This document shows, piece after piece, positions 43,496 to 53,564 of a DNA stretch of 64,000 nucleotides. A program made the position numbers and the translations under genes. The notes beneath the pieces were generated by a model, which saw only the letters and a list, made by a program, of their open reading frames with translations, was not told where the DNA came from and ran no database searches. Each line of letters opens with the position of its first letter. The stretch's first letter is position 1. Source of the DNA: Dromiciops gliroides (taxonomy: Eukaryota; Chordata; Mammalia; Microbiotheria; Microbiotheriidae); NCBI RefSeq assembly GCF_019393635.1, contig NC_057861.1, positions 173,405,077 to 173,469,076 on the forward strand. The letters are read 5' to 3'.

Positions 43496-44740
43496 ATGAG
43501 CACATTTGTAGAAGGTAAAGAAACACCTAAAGGCATGGAGAAAGCCTTTTGGGAAGACATACAACTGAACTCATGTCTTCCTTGGTGACATGAGGTATTT
43601 TTCCTCTGATATATCTGTCATTAAAGCAAGAAATATTTGCAACAGATTGAAATGTTGGCCTCTCTGGGTGACAGTTGTTTTAGACATTGCAAAAGAAGAT
43701 CAAATAAACAAAGCTCCAAGTCCCCACCGAGAATATTTTTTTAATGCAGAAACATTGGCACTAAGGCTGGAAGATTTTTAGTTCAAAGAGGAAGAGGAGT
43801 CAGTGGAGACTATGAGAGCCTCATCAAAAAGTTAGCCTCAGCCACTGATGGATGGAATGAAAGAATTCTGTTGATGGAGAAAAAAAGAATCAGTGAGGCT
43901 ACAAAAAAAAGATGATGGTAAAGAGGGCACAGCTGTAAGCAGAAGGAAAGGTTTGGAAGGAAGATTACAAAAAAACTGTGCCAGGCAATTAGAACTGGCC
44001 TATATAAGAACAGTGAAGAATGCAAAGGAATTTGCATCAAAGAAGTAACTTATATGAAGCAGAGATTGAAGAAGGAAAAATGGGATCCCAGGGGTCAGCA
44101 ACAGTTGGGTAGCATATGGGTGGTATTAGAAGACAAGGGTGGCTAGTGTCCCACAGATCCCCAGAGGATGAATGTCATCTTAAAAAAAAATACTACCATA
44201 TTTATTGCATTTGTTTAAAATGCCAAGACTCACATGTCAACTGTGGGAAAATTCTGTATGTCTTGGGAGATACAGAGTTGTAGTAGTGGATAAAGATATA
44301 CAAGGTGGAAAATAACTAGGAAATGATGGGTTTCCACTCGAATACCTGGAAATGAATGGAGAATTCTAAAAGGCACTCAGAGAGAGGGCCACACATTTGC
44401 CTGCATGAAATTTAGCTCTTGGGCTTCAGGTGTGTCAAGGACTGTTCTCCTTCTGGAAAAAAAGGCAACCTAGAAAATTTCAGTGATGGTTATTACTTTC
44501 CTGTCCTTTTGCAAATCTACCTCCCTCTTCATTTGCAAGCAGCTCTCCTGCATCAAGAAGGAGATAGAGAATTCCACCAGGCAGGACCCTGTAGTTTTTA
44601 TAAGCCACTTTCTCAGCCACAGCTTACATATATATATGCAACATGACAATGTCAAAGAATGTTCAAGAAAAAGCCAAAGATTATTGAGTCTCTACGTGCT
44701 GGTCACTGGAGGATTACAAAAAGACACCTGACTTATTGGA
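43496..44740. other. No recognised feature (about 1.2 kb)
   Basis: Complex AT-rich sequence with short open frames only. No repeat or exon recognised. Confidence 0.4.
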
Positions 44741-44744
44741 AATA

Positions 44745-44840
44745 GAAGTTCACGGTGGAAAAGGATCTCAGAGGCCATCCAGTCCTATATTTGACTAAAT
44801 AGGGACTCCCTCATCCAGCCTCTGCTTGAAGACCTTCAGT
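44745..44840 (+). repeat. Ancient mammalian repeat fragment (CR1/L3-like?)
   Basis: gtggaaaaggatctcagagg, ccatccagtcctatatttga and catccagcctctgcttgaag, gaccttcagtgatga are a known mammal-wide repeat pattern. Family not certain. Confidence 0.55.
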
Positions 44841-44867
44841 GATGAAGAAGGAAGAAGGAGGAGAAGA

Positions 44868-45315
44868 GGAAGGTCTGGGTTTGAATCCTGGCTCTGATAT
44901 CAGTGTGAACATTTTTGTTTAGTTGTTTCAATAGTGTCTGACTCTTTGGATGCCATTTTGAGATTTTCTTGGCAAGGATACTGAAATGGTTTGCTGTTTT
45001 CTTCTCCAACTCATTGCACAGATGAAGAAACAGAGGCAAAGAGGGTCAAATGACTTGCCCAGGGTCACATAGATAGTAAGTGTCTAAAGCTGGATTTGAA
45101 CTCAGGTCTTTTTCATTCCAAGCTCAATGTTCTATCCACTGTTCCACATAGCTATCCCAATATGACCATAGGCAAGTCATTAAAAAACTTCTTTCTGTTC
45201 CTCAGTTTCCTCATTTGTAAAATGGAGTTGATAATCCACTATCTACCTCATAGGACTGTTGTAAGGAAAGCACCTTCTAAACATATACTATACAAAAATG
45301 AAGTTTTTATTATTA
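44868..45315 (+). mobile_element. Type C SINE split by a type B SINE
   Basis: Left piece 44868-44910 (tctgggtttgaatcctggct, ctgatatc). Right piece 45161-45315 (gaccataggcaagtcattaa, cctcatttgtaaaatggagt, catagg actgttgtaagg, ttttattattag). The type B copy between them is the later insertion. Confidence 0.75.
44911..45160 (-). mobile_element. Type B SINE inside a type C SINE
   Basis: gtttagttgtttcaatagtg, gtctgactctttggatgcc, gcacagatgaagaaacagag, gggtcacatagatagtaagt, ctatccactgttccacatag. Confidence 0.92.
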
Positions 45316-45831
45316 GAAAGTGGTTTTTCCCCTGTCCTTGAACCACTGGAAAGAATGGCAATACTGAATGCTTTCCATGATGGTGGAATGAACCCAGAAG
45401 ATGTCCACATTCACAAGGAGAAAAGTCCCAAATGCTGAGCTGAAATTAAGGCATTCACAGACCTGTTTTAGATCATCAGCCCGAAGGAGTTGGCAAAGGG
45501 AAGCAGTCCCCTGAAACTCTTCTAGGTTTCTTTGGAGGTGTTGCTTTGGGGATGTGGGAAGAGGGAAATCAAGCTGGATAGAAAACACCTCATGATTTGC
45601 TTTTTGTAGATGATGGCATTTCTCCTAGAGCTTCAAGAAAAGCTCTAACAGCTGCAAAGGGTGTCCAAGCTGATCAGCATAGAAATGAGCTTTACTAAAG
45701 CAAAGCTGACAAGCAGCAAATATTTCCTGCAAGTCTAGTGTGCACAGACAGGTGATCAAAGAGGTGCTGGTAGATATTTCCCTTTTCTCTAGTTCCAGCA
45801 CCAGTAACAGGATGGATAGAGGTGGACCCAA
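45313..45831 (-). pseudogene. Possible unrecognised pseudogene or gene fragment
   Basis: Two long open segments lie in the same minus-strand frame (45831-45625 and 45588-45313). The gap between them also reads through apart from a single TAG, giving about 170 codons. The translation looks protein-like, not repeat-like: LTCLCTLDLQEIFAACQLCF-type helical stretches, then HHLQKANHEVFSIQLDFPLP and LLRADDLKQVCECLNFSS. I do not recognise the family. It could be a decayed retrocopy, or chance; an intronless exon is less likely. It abuts an L2 fragment on its 5' side. Confidence 0.28.
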
Positions 45832-45929
45832 AAGATGCTACATGTTCAGAATTCTTTTTAGCTTATAGTAATGAGCTCCCATAGAGATATTTATCATCTC
45901 TAAGTAGTTAACTCCCAATATACTTATTC

Positions 45930-46190
45930 ACCTCTCATGCCTCTCCTAAGCTCCCATTCTGAATCTCTAGCTTCCCCCTGGACATCTCCAACTTCATGTC
46001 CCATGGACACCTTATATGCGACATATCCAAAATATAAATTGCTATCTTTCCCCCTAAAACCACAATTCCTCATACTTTTCCTATTTCTGTTGAGGGAATT
46101 ATTAACATCTCACTCACTCAGAGTTTCAACTTAGGAGTTATCCTTGATTCTTCACTTTTTCTCATCTTCCATATCTGTCAGTTGCCAGAT
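45930..46190 (+). mobile_element. L2 LINE 3' UTR fragment
   Basis: ccccctggacatctccaact, catatccaaaatataaattg, ctatctttccccctaaaacc, cttaggagttatccttgatt and gtcagttgccagatctgtac match L2 3' UTR order. Confidence 0.7.
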
Positions 46191-46410
46191 CTGTACTAAA
46201 CACTTTAAAATATTACCTCAATCAATTCTCACAAAAACCCAGGAAATACCTGCTTTTATTCTTCCCATTCTATAGTTGAGGAAACTGAAGCAAACAAAAG
46301 TTAAGTGATTTGTCCAGAGTCCCATAGCTACTGAGTAGCTAAGGTCACATTTGCACTCATGTCTTCCTGACTAGAGGCCCAGTTCTCAATTCACCTGGTT
46401 GCCCTAAAGA
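46191..46410 (-). mobile_element. Type C SINE, antisense
   Basis: tactaaacactttaaaatat, cattctatagttgaggaaac, gatttgtccagagtcccata, tcctgactagaggcccagtt, ttcacctggttgcccta. Confidence 0.75.
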
Positions 46411-46439
46411 GAGTCAGAGAGAGAAAAGCCTCACCTTAC

Positions 46440-46605
46440 AGATTATCCAGTGGATCAAGAAGCAATGTAAAGAGTGTTAAAGTAAGCTGAGTTGGGTGTG
46501 AATCCTGCTTCTGAGACTTAGTACTTAAGTGATCTTAGAAAAGCCTCGATGATCTTCAGTTTCAATCAGCAATGATCACTCTTCCTTTGGACCTCATGGG
46601 CACGA
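46440..46605 (+). mobile_element. CORE-SINE fragment
   Basis: gcaatgtaaagagtgttaaa, gttgggtgtgaatcctgctt, acttaagtgatcttagaaaa. Confidence 0.5.
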
Positions 46606-46614
46606 TTTCTGTCT

Positions 46615-46815
46615 CAGGCCCTTAGCAGTTGGGTAGCTCTGGGCAAGTCATTTAATCTTTCTTATGGTCAGTTTCCTCATCTGTAAAATGAAAATAATAA
46701 TAGAACCTACTTCACAGGATTGTTGTAAGGCTCAAATGAGATTGTGTGTGTGTGTGTATAAAGTATTTCACAAACCTTAAAATGCTACAAAAGTTTTGTT
46801 CTTGTTGTTAGTGCC
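46615..46815 (+). mobile_element. Type C SINE (L2-tailed), 5'-truncated
   Basis: gtagctctgggcaagtcatt, cctcatctgtaaaatgaaaa, gattgttgtaaggctcaaat, a short (GT)n, then cacaaaccttaaaatgctac and gttcttgttgttag. Confidence 0.8.
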
Positions 46816-47088
46816 GCAAGTCTTTTCCAGTTCTAAATCTGTGATCCTGGGGTCTGTGACCCTTTGGAGGTCAGTTAGTACTGATAATTCACTGAGATGG
46901 GACAGAAATAACTATGGGAAGGACACAGTGATTCTAGGAAAAGCAAGAATTTCAAATGACAGAGAAGCTAGTGTTCTATCTGAGGTAAAAGCATTTGGAA
47001 GAAATGACCACTTGTGACCTCAGTGGCATATGCTCCAGTGTGTGGCTAACATGGTAGTACCTTTCATTCTTTAAAAGGGCAGCTATGA

Positions 47089-47236
47089 GAGGCAGCTAGG
47101 TGGCAGAGTGGATAAAGCAATGGCTCTGGATTCAGGGGGACCTGAGTTCAAATCCAGCCTCAGACACTTGACACTTACTTAGATGTGTGACCCTGGGCAA
47201 ATCACTTAACCCTCATTGCCCCACAAAAAAAAAAGT
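47089..47236 (+). mobile_element. Type A SINE
   Basis: gaggcagctaggtggcagag, gagttcaaatccagcctcag, CORE variant ttagatgtgtgaccctgggc, poly(A). A type B copy follows directly. Confidence 0.93.
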
Positions 47237-47242
47237 GTATTT

Positions 47243-47489
47243 ACTAGGTGGTGCAGTAAATACAGTGCCAAAATTGCATCAGGACAACACCTCTTCCTTA
47301 ATTCATATCCATCCTCAGACACTTATTAATTGTGTGACCCTGGGAAAGTCACTTTACCTTGTTTGCCTCAGTTTCCTTATCTGTAAAATAAACAGAAGAA
47401 AATGGCAAATCCATCCAGTATCTTTGCCAAGAAAACCCCAAATGGGGTCACATAGTTAGACATGACTGAAAAAAGACTAATCAACCACA
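47243..47489 (+). mobile_element. Type B SINE, tandem to a type A copy
   Basis: ttactaggtggtgcagtaaa, ttcatatccatcctcagaca, ctgtaaaataaacagaagaa, catccagtatctttgccaag, gttagacatgactgaaaaaa. The head is partly lost. Confidence 0.9.
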
Positions 47490-48910
47490 ATAATCTACTA
47501 GAGTGGCCCAATATGAATAGTAGCTACAAAACAGATCAAAGGTCTATGACACATTTTCCTAAAATACATTCAGAATTCAGGGGAAAATGGGCTCAGGCTT
47601 AGAAAGCAAAGGTGGCCACAGGGTAACAGCTCCTCGTTGCTGAGAGTCATCTTCTTCCATTTGTGGGTTATTCAAGAAGTTCCTGTCTTAGGCACAATGT
47701 GGTTTCTCCTCATAGAACCCTAAGTTCAGTGTGTCATTGCTTCCCAGTGATGCAGACACTGCCTCACTGCCAGATGATCCAGAGATGATGTTGAAGATGC
47801 AGAGGGGAAGATGAGAGGTCCAATATGTTCTGGAGGCTTTGAAGGTAGAAGATTCTCCTTTGGTCACAGACAAAAGGAAGCAGAGCCAGCTAAAGCCCCT
47901 CTTCCCCGTACTCCACGCTCCCAGGCAGTTCCTCTTCAGTGCTATGCCGGAAAACCACACCTGCTCCAATTTCTGGAGTAGCTTCTCATTTTATACAAGT
48001 TCCAGGGGGTGCAATGAAATCTCAAAGCCAATTATCTGGTGCCATTTCACTTTATCAAATACTCTCAAGGACTTTCCCATTTAGTCTAAGTCCTTTGAAG
48101 TGATTGATTGTGTGATTGCTTAAGATTGAGGTGTCAGGCTAAAACGGAGCTACATGAGTTATCTGAATGGCCCATTTCTACATCTGAAGGTAGAGTCCCA
48201 GGAACATGTAGGTTGGGAGTATAAGTGAAATTAATGTTATGACTGTCAGTGAGAGTGGATGAAGAGCAGGCCTGGTGAGAAGGGACCAGGACCCTGACAC
48301 AGCAGAGCTCTTCATCTGGGCCTTCCTCCTGATACACATAAATAACCATCAGCAACAAACCACATTAGTGAGCATGTGGTTAGAGCAGCTGTGCTTTGGT
48401 CCCATCATCTTGTATGTATAGGCTCAGCTCATGATGCATCGGCATCTTGCAAAACCTCCAACTTTCTTCAGAATATGGTCCTCTCCTGATAAGATAATGC
48501 CATTGGATGTTTTGGAGAACAGGAGAGTAACACAAATTGAAGAATGAAGTTAAACTGTGAACTGAATGAAGGTATTCAGTAAATTAAAAAAAGTTGAGTG
48601 TATCAAAAGGCAGGGATATTTCAGGGGATTTTATTTTTAGAAAATCTGGTGAACAAATCACATTTTGTCCTCCTAGGTGAAAAGTCAAACACATGACTTT
48701 GTCACTAAACTACTTAGGGCTTAATGGGAGCTCAAGTGACACCAGTGTTTGCCATTACTTAGTTTTATTTCCAGAATCAGATAATGATTGATAAGCCTAT
48801 CCCACTTCTTTAAGGTAGGTTCATTTTGCTGCTTTGATCATAGCAATGGTTTAGCCTCAGGGAGTTTGAGGTTTCAAACCCTATTGGTAGAGTTTTCTTT
48901 CCTTTCTCCC
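47490..48910. other. No recognised feature (about 1.4 kb)
   Basis: Repeat-poor complex sequence. Open frames at 47688-47969 (minus) and 47839-48084 (plus) show no known domain. Nothing firm to annotate. Confidence 0.35.
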
Positions 48911-49162
48911 CCAAAAAAGGAAGTGGATAGAGCACCAGGCTTTGAGTCAGGAAGGCTCATCTCTTTGAGTTCAAATCTGGCCTCAGACACTTACTAGTTT
49001 ATGTGACTCTGGGCAAGTCCCTTAACCCTGTTTGCCTCCATTTCCTTATCTGTAAAATGAGCTGGAGAAGAAAATGGCAAACCACTCCAGTATCTTTGCC
49101 AAGAAAACCTCAAATTGGTTCTCAAGGAATCAGACATGACTGAAGGGACTAAACAACAAGAA
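48911..49162 (+). mobile_element. Type B SINE, head truncated
   Basis: agtggatagagcaccaggct, gagttcaaatctggcctcag, gtaaaatgagctggagaaga, caaaccactccagtatcttt, aatcagacatgactgaaggg (one base from gap), aacaacaag. Confidence 0.92.
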
Positions 49163-49464
49163 GGGGAAGAACTCCCTTCTAGCTATAATGATAGGATAAT
49201 AAGAGAACCAGTTTTGAAAAAAATAAACTGTTAAGTTCTGTGATATCAGGATTTATATCTCTAGATTATTCTCTATGTTTCTGTTCTTCCTATCTGTAGG
49301 GATTTAAACTTACTTTAAAAATTAAATAAAAAAAAAGTACCTTGTGTATTCAGTAAAACAATGGTTAAATAGTGAGCTTAAATGCAGATTTTTTTGTTGT
49401 TGTTTTCTGTTTTGTTTTGTCAGAAGGGGTGGAAGGAGTTGGTCACATAGGCTTCTGCTCTTCA
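49163..49464. other. No recognised feature
   Basis: AT-rich sequence with GTT and TTTTG runs at 49390-49420; no exon or repeat recognised. Confidence 0.5.
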
Positions 49465-49710
49465 AATTAGGTGACACAGTGGATCAAGTGCTGGGCCTGG
49501 AGTCAGGAAGACTTGAGTTCAAATTTGACCTCCGACGCTTACTAGCTTTGTGACCCTGGGCAAGTCACTTAACCTCTGTTTGCCTCATTTTCCATATCTG
49601 TAAAATTAACTGGAGAAGGAAATGGCAAACCATTCTAGTATCTTTGCTAAGAAAACCCCAAAGTTGTCACAAAGTATCGAATATGACTGAAAACACCTAA
49701 AGAACAACTG
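49465..49710 (+). mobile_element. Type B SINE
   Basis: aattaggtgacacagtggat, gagttcaaatttgacctccg, gtaaaattaactggagaagg, ccattctagtatctttgcta, gaatatgactgaaaacacct. Confidence 0.9.
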
Positions 49711-49719
49711 CAATTTATA

Positions 49720-49860
49720 ATCCTAGTAAGTTACCTGAAAGATTAAGTGATCCGCTTAGGGTCATAGAGCCATTATATGTCAGAGACAGGCTTGAATTTG
49801 AACACAGATCCACCTCTATGATGTCCACTTGCTATCACAGACCTCATGATACCTCTCAAT
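49720..49860 (-). mobile_element. Type C SINE remnant, antisense
   Basis: gaaagattaagtgatccgct, tagggtcatagagccattat, cagagacaggcttgaatttg, aacacagatccacctctatg. Confidence 0.6.
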
Positions 49861-50343
49861 GCAAACTACAATGGCATATATTAGAGATATTAAAAATAGG
49901 GCATCTTTGATGGAGGGAAAGGCAGGGTAGAGTGGGCAAAGAATAACATATAAAAGAAGACCTATTTAACTACAGAAATGCCCAACTGAAATATTATATT
50001 GTCCTCTCCACTAGATTAAGGGAGCTCTCTCCACCCCGCTTATCAATATTCCTAGGAATGTTGAAATGCTTTGTCTGGCCACCAGATGGCTCTCATCCTT
50101 TCATTTTTATACATTGGCTCTAAAGGCACTGTCCAGACCAAATAAAAATGGCGTCAAAACATAAATAGAAAAATTATGAAGGTGTTGGGTTTTTTAAGTG
50201 AAAGTTACCCTATCATGGTGCCATCATTTTGCCAAGACATCTATGGCAATGAAAAGTCACAAGCATTGATTGTAGTAGGCTATTCTTGTTCCCCAAGTAA
50301 ACTTCATTAGTACCTCCCTACTCTTTGCTGATTGGGGGAAGGG
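49861..50343. other. Repeat-free, contains a CTCF-type motif
   Basis: Complex sequence with no repeat or exon recognised; the CTCF-type site is listed separately. Confidence 0.45.
50079..50094 (+). promoter_or_regulatory. CTCF-type binding motif, forward
   Basis: CCACCAGATGGCTCTC matches the CTCF consensus CCASYAGRKGGCRSYV at 15 of 16 positions (T for R at position 13). It is preceded by TGG as in many real sites. Same orientation as the site at 18808. Confidence 0.45.
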
Positions 50344-50344
50344 A

Positions 50345-50468
50345 ATGAAATAAGCATTTATATGGTGTCTAATATGTGCCAGGCACTGTGCTAAGCATTT
50401 TATGTTACAAACATCACCTTATTTGATCCTTACAACAACCCTTTGAGGTAGGTACTATCATTATCCAC
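50345..50468 (-). mobile_element. Type C SINE, antisense, partial
   Basis: aatatgtgccaggcactgtg, ctaagcattttatgttacaa, ttatttgatccttacaacaa, gaggtaggtactatcattat. It stops where the type B copy begins. Confidence 0.8.
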
Positions 50469-50469
50469 T

Positions 50470-50707
50470 ATGTTGTTGAGTTGTTTTCAGCCATGTCCAA
50501 CTCTTTGTGATCTCTTTTGGAGTTTTCTTGGGAAAGATACTGGAGTGGTTTGCCATTTTTTTCTCCAGGTCATTTTACAAATGAGGAAACTGAGGCAAAC
50601 AGGGTTAATTGAATTGCCCAGGGTTGCACAGCTATTGAGGCTGGATTTGAATTCATATCTCCTTGACTCCAGGCCAGCATTCTACCCACTGTGCCACCAG
50701 CTGTCTC
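50470..50707 (-). mobile_element. Type B SINE
   Basis: tatgttgttgagttgttttc, gtccaactctttgtgatctc, cattttacaaatgaggaaac, gcccagggttgcacagctat, ctacccactgtgccaccagc. Confidence 0.92.
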
Positions 50708-51024
50708 ATTTGATTGCCAAATTAATAGATCCCCAGGCCTCCTGCCATGTAGACACTACTTAGGTGGTACTTTTAACCAAAGAAGAGAAAAATCTGTCAT
50801 TGTCTTCGACCCTTTGCCAGTGTGGACCAAAGCCTACTGAGTAGCTAGCTCTTGGCATGACTAGTCACTGATTTTCAGCAAATGGAAAACTCCTTTGAGA
50901 CCCAGTGAAGCAGCATGTATTCTATGTAAACTCAGTGTTCCATGCTCCCTTAGAGAGTCTTGACAACTCCCAGAATGCAGGGGATGAACCATAAGTCATT
51001 GGTTTTGTGCCTATTGTACTCTGC
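50708..51024. other. No recognised feature
   Basis: Complex sequence; no exon or repeat recognised. Confidence 0.5.
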
Positions 51025-51200
51025 ATGTTGTTGTCCAGTCATTTGGTTTTTGACTCAGTGTATTATAATGTCTACAGGGTTTTCTTGGCAAAAATCCTGT
51101 AGTGCTATTTCCTTCTCCAGTGGATGGAGACAAAGAGAGGTTAAGTGACTTACCTAGGGTTGTACAACTCTGCTAATGCACCATCTTTGACTCTAGGACT
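51025..51200 (-). mobile_element. Type B SINE, degraded
   Basis: catgttgttgtccagtcatt, acagggttttcttggcaaaa, gtgctatttccttctccagt, gagaggttaagtgacttacc, tagggttgtacaactctg. Strongly diverged and shortened. Confidence 0.75.
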
Positions 51201-51904
51201 AGAAAGTAAATATGTATCAATATATCCTCATTTCCACTACTTCCTGGTTTGGGCAAGCCAGCATATGGAAAATCAGTCAGTGGAACACCTCCTGCTTCCC
51301 CTGTTAGCAGACTTTGCAGGGCACACTTTTTTAGGCCTAAAATCTGATCATTCTACTAATAATTCACATTCTAGTTTGATCTCTCTGAGTTACTTAGCAA
51401 ACTAATGCAGCAACCCATGAAATGTGACATCAGTCTGGCCTCAGAGGTCCCCAAGTTGAGCCAGGCTTTCTGAGGCAATACCTTAAACTGCGACGAGGAT
51501 GAGGTTATAGAAAATGCAGCACTCTGGACTACTTCCATTGTGCACTGGCCAAGGTCATCCACAGTGGCCATGGGGATTGTAGAAGTAACATTGTGTCAAG
51601 AGGCCTCTTGTAAGTGACATAAAAGTGACTGTGATGTCTACATTAACAGAGCATTGGAGGAGAATACTGGAATAGGGATTCCTTCTACTTCTTGACCTCT
51701 GCCAGAGACTTCTACCTCTAATTACAGACCCTCTCTTAAGTTATCCATCACATGCCAACTCCCACCCAGGTAAACACAAATGAATAGTTGGAGAGTCTGC
51801 TATCGCTCCTTTGTTCTTAATATTCATTAAATCCTCATAATTTGCTTCAATTCCATTCAGCAAATAACTTATTAAGTGCCCAATAATACTTAGTTACAAG
51901 GCCA
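51201..51904. other. No recognised feature
   Basis: Complex sequence; no repeat or exon recognised. Contains ctgcgacgaggatgagg (CpG pair) at about 51487. Confidence 0.4.
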
Positions 51905-52255
51905 GAGGTGGCCCTGGTCTAGTGAGCCTCAAAGTCAGGCAGAGCAGATTCAAACTGTGCATCACACATCCTGATGATGTTACTGCTGTGCATCACACAT
52001 CCTGATGATGTTACTCTAGACAAGTCACGTAATCTCTTGATGCTAAGTATCTTTCTGAGACTATAAATTGCAGAGCAGGTGGCTATCAGTTTAAAAGAAA
52101 CTGTATTAAGGGTAAGTAAATATTTATTCCATATTTCACTGAATACTTGGGCTAAGACAGTAAGTCACAGAATAATTGCTGATCTGCATTGGTAGAGACA
52201 AGGGGAATTTCCCCAATAGGAGATACCCTACACAATGAAATCACAAGTCTAGACC
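51905..52255 (+). mobile_element. Type E SINE with an internal 30-bp duplication
   Basis: Head/CORE: gtctagtgagcctcaaagtc, cagattcaaactgtgcatca, tagacaagtcacgtaatctc. Tail: gactataaattgcagagcag, gctgatctgcattggtagag, ggggaatttccccaatagga, caatgaaatcacaagtctag. A perfect 30-bp direct repeat (51955-51984, 51986-52015) lies in the middle. About 70 bp near 52085-52160 is unlike other copies. Confidence 0.6.
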
Positions 52256-52282
52256 AAAATTGCTCAAGGCACTATCCTTATG

Positions 52283-52440
52283 ACTTGGTGTAGTGGAAAG
52301 AGCTCACTAGTCACAGACTTTGAGTTCACACATTAGCTTTCTTCCCTATAATCTTTATGACCTAGAGCAAGTAATTTCTTAGATCTGGGCCTCATTTTCC
52401 TCATTTGTAAACTGAAGGACTAGATTGGGGTTCAATCTTG
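52283..52440 (+). mobile_element. CORE-SINE fragment
   Basis: gtgtagtggaaagagctcac, gactttgagttcacacatta, atgacctagagcaagtaatt, cctcatttgtaaactgaagg. Confidence 0.65.
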
Positions 52441-52735
52441 TGTGTGTGATGGATCCCTTTGGCATTCTGGAGAATCTTGTGGACTCCTTCTTAGAATGCT
52501 TATTTAGCTGTGTGACCCTGGGCAAGTCACTTAACCCTCATTGTCCCACCAAAAAAAATAATGTTTATTGCTTAGATTTGCAATTGAAGAAATGCTGCAT
52601 TTCAGTTAGGGATTTAGTGAAAACAAAGATGAAATTCCCTGCTCCCATCCAAGTTCATGGATCCCCTAAAATCTATCCATGGACCCTCAAGAGGTCTGTG
52701 AACCCTACTTAAGAACTCCTGGTCCAGAAGGGGTC
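52425..52735. mobile_element. Non-autonomous hAT-like element, split by a SINE fragment
   Basis: Left part: gtgatggatccctttggcat, gtggactccttcttagaatg. Right part: gctgcatttcagttagggat, gttcatggatcccctaaaat, ccatggaccctcaagaggtc, ttaagaactcctgg. The terminal ttaagaac matches the end of 9505-9803, its relative. Left end not clear. Confidence 0.6.
52505..52559 (+). mobile_element. 5'-truncated type A SINE with TSD
   Basis: Only gctgtgtgaccctgggcaag to poly(A) is present. Flanked by AATGCTTATT (52495-52504) and AATGTTTATT (52560-52569), a one-mismatch 10-bp TSD, so it inserted already truncated. Confidence 0.85.
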
Positions 52736-53564
52736 TAAATTCTCTTTTTTAGCTCTAAATTTTTTGATCTTTGGACCACAGGGACACTACTGACTTTCAC
52801 TAGTGGGTCATATACTTCAGTTGATTTCCTGATAAAGCAATGTGTTTATATTCGCTCATCCATGATATCTCCTCTATTCTCCTTTCATCACCAAAAACCC
52901 ATACTGGAGATGCCTGACTGAGATTAATAGTACAGCCTGTAGTCATGGAACAGAAGTAAAGCTGACTAGCAAGCTCAGAATCTGAACCCTTGAACTTGAT
53001 CCCATTAGTACCAGGCTCTAACTAACTAAAGGAATTAAATCACATACCAGAATATTTAAGAGACTAAATTCTATTGGGACAAGTCATAATAACTGACCCT
53101 TGCCTCATATGATCTAAGGCAGCTTGACGTCATTGTCATTTTAGTAACATCTGTAAATCTTAATTTAAAAAAATCAATATGGAATTTATAAACAGCTTTG
53201 TCTTTAGTTACTTTAAAAAAAAATCATATAGTTGGCCAATGGGAGTAAAGCAAGGTTACCACAGTGAATTAAGGCTGTCCTCCTAGCTAATTTCTCTGCA
53301 GAAAGAGTCACACAATATAATTCCCTGATGGTCTGTAAACCTATTAGGGATTGTTGAGGTGGTAGTCCAGGGATAAGCAGTGCATGATATAGTGGGGGGT
53401 GGGGGGTGGGGAGACATCAAGCCTGAAGTTAGAAGACACGAAAGTCTCTCAGTTGCTTTGTGATCGTGAGCAACTCATTCCATATTTCTGGGACTTTGTT
53501 GCTTCATTTTTAAAATGAAGGGAGAGCAGCAAATTGGTAAAGATGACAATAGATGCCAATGGTC
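52736..53564. other. No recognised feature; G-rich run
   Basis: Complex sequence. A G-rich tract, GGGGGGTGGGGGGTGGGG, lies at 53393-53411 and could form a quadruplex. No exon or repeat recognised. Confidence 0.45.

Noticed and set aside
47688-48084. Overlapping frames on both strands (93 and 81 residues)
   Set aside because: Looked protein-like at first, but neither has a domain nor a neighbour to support it.
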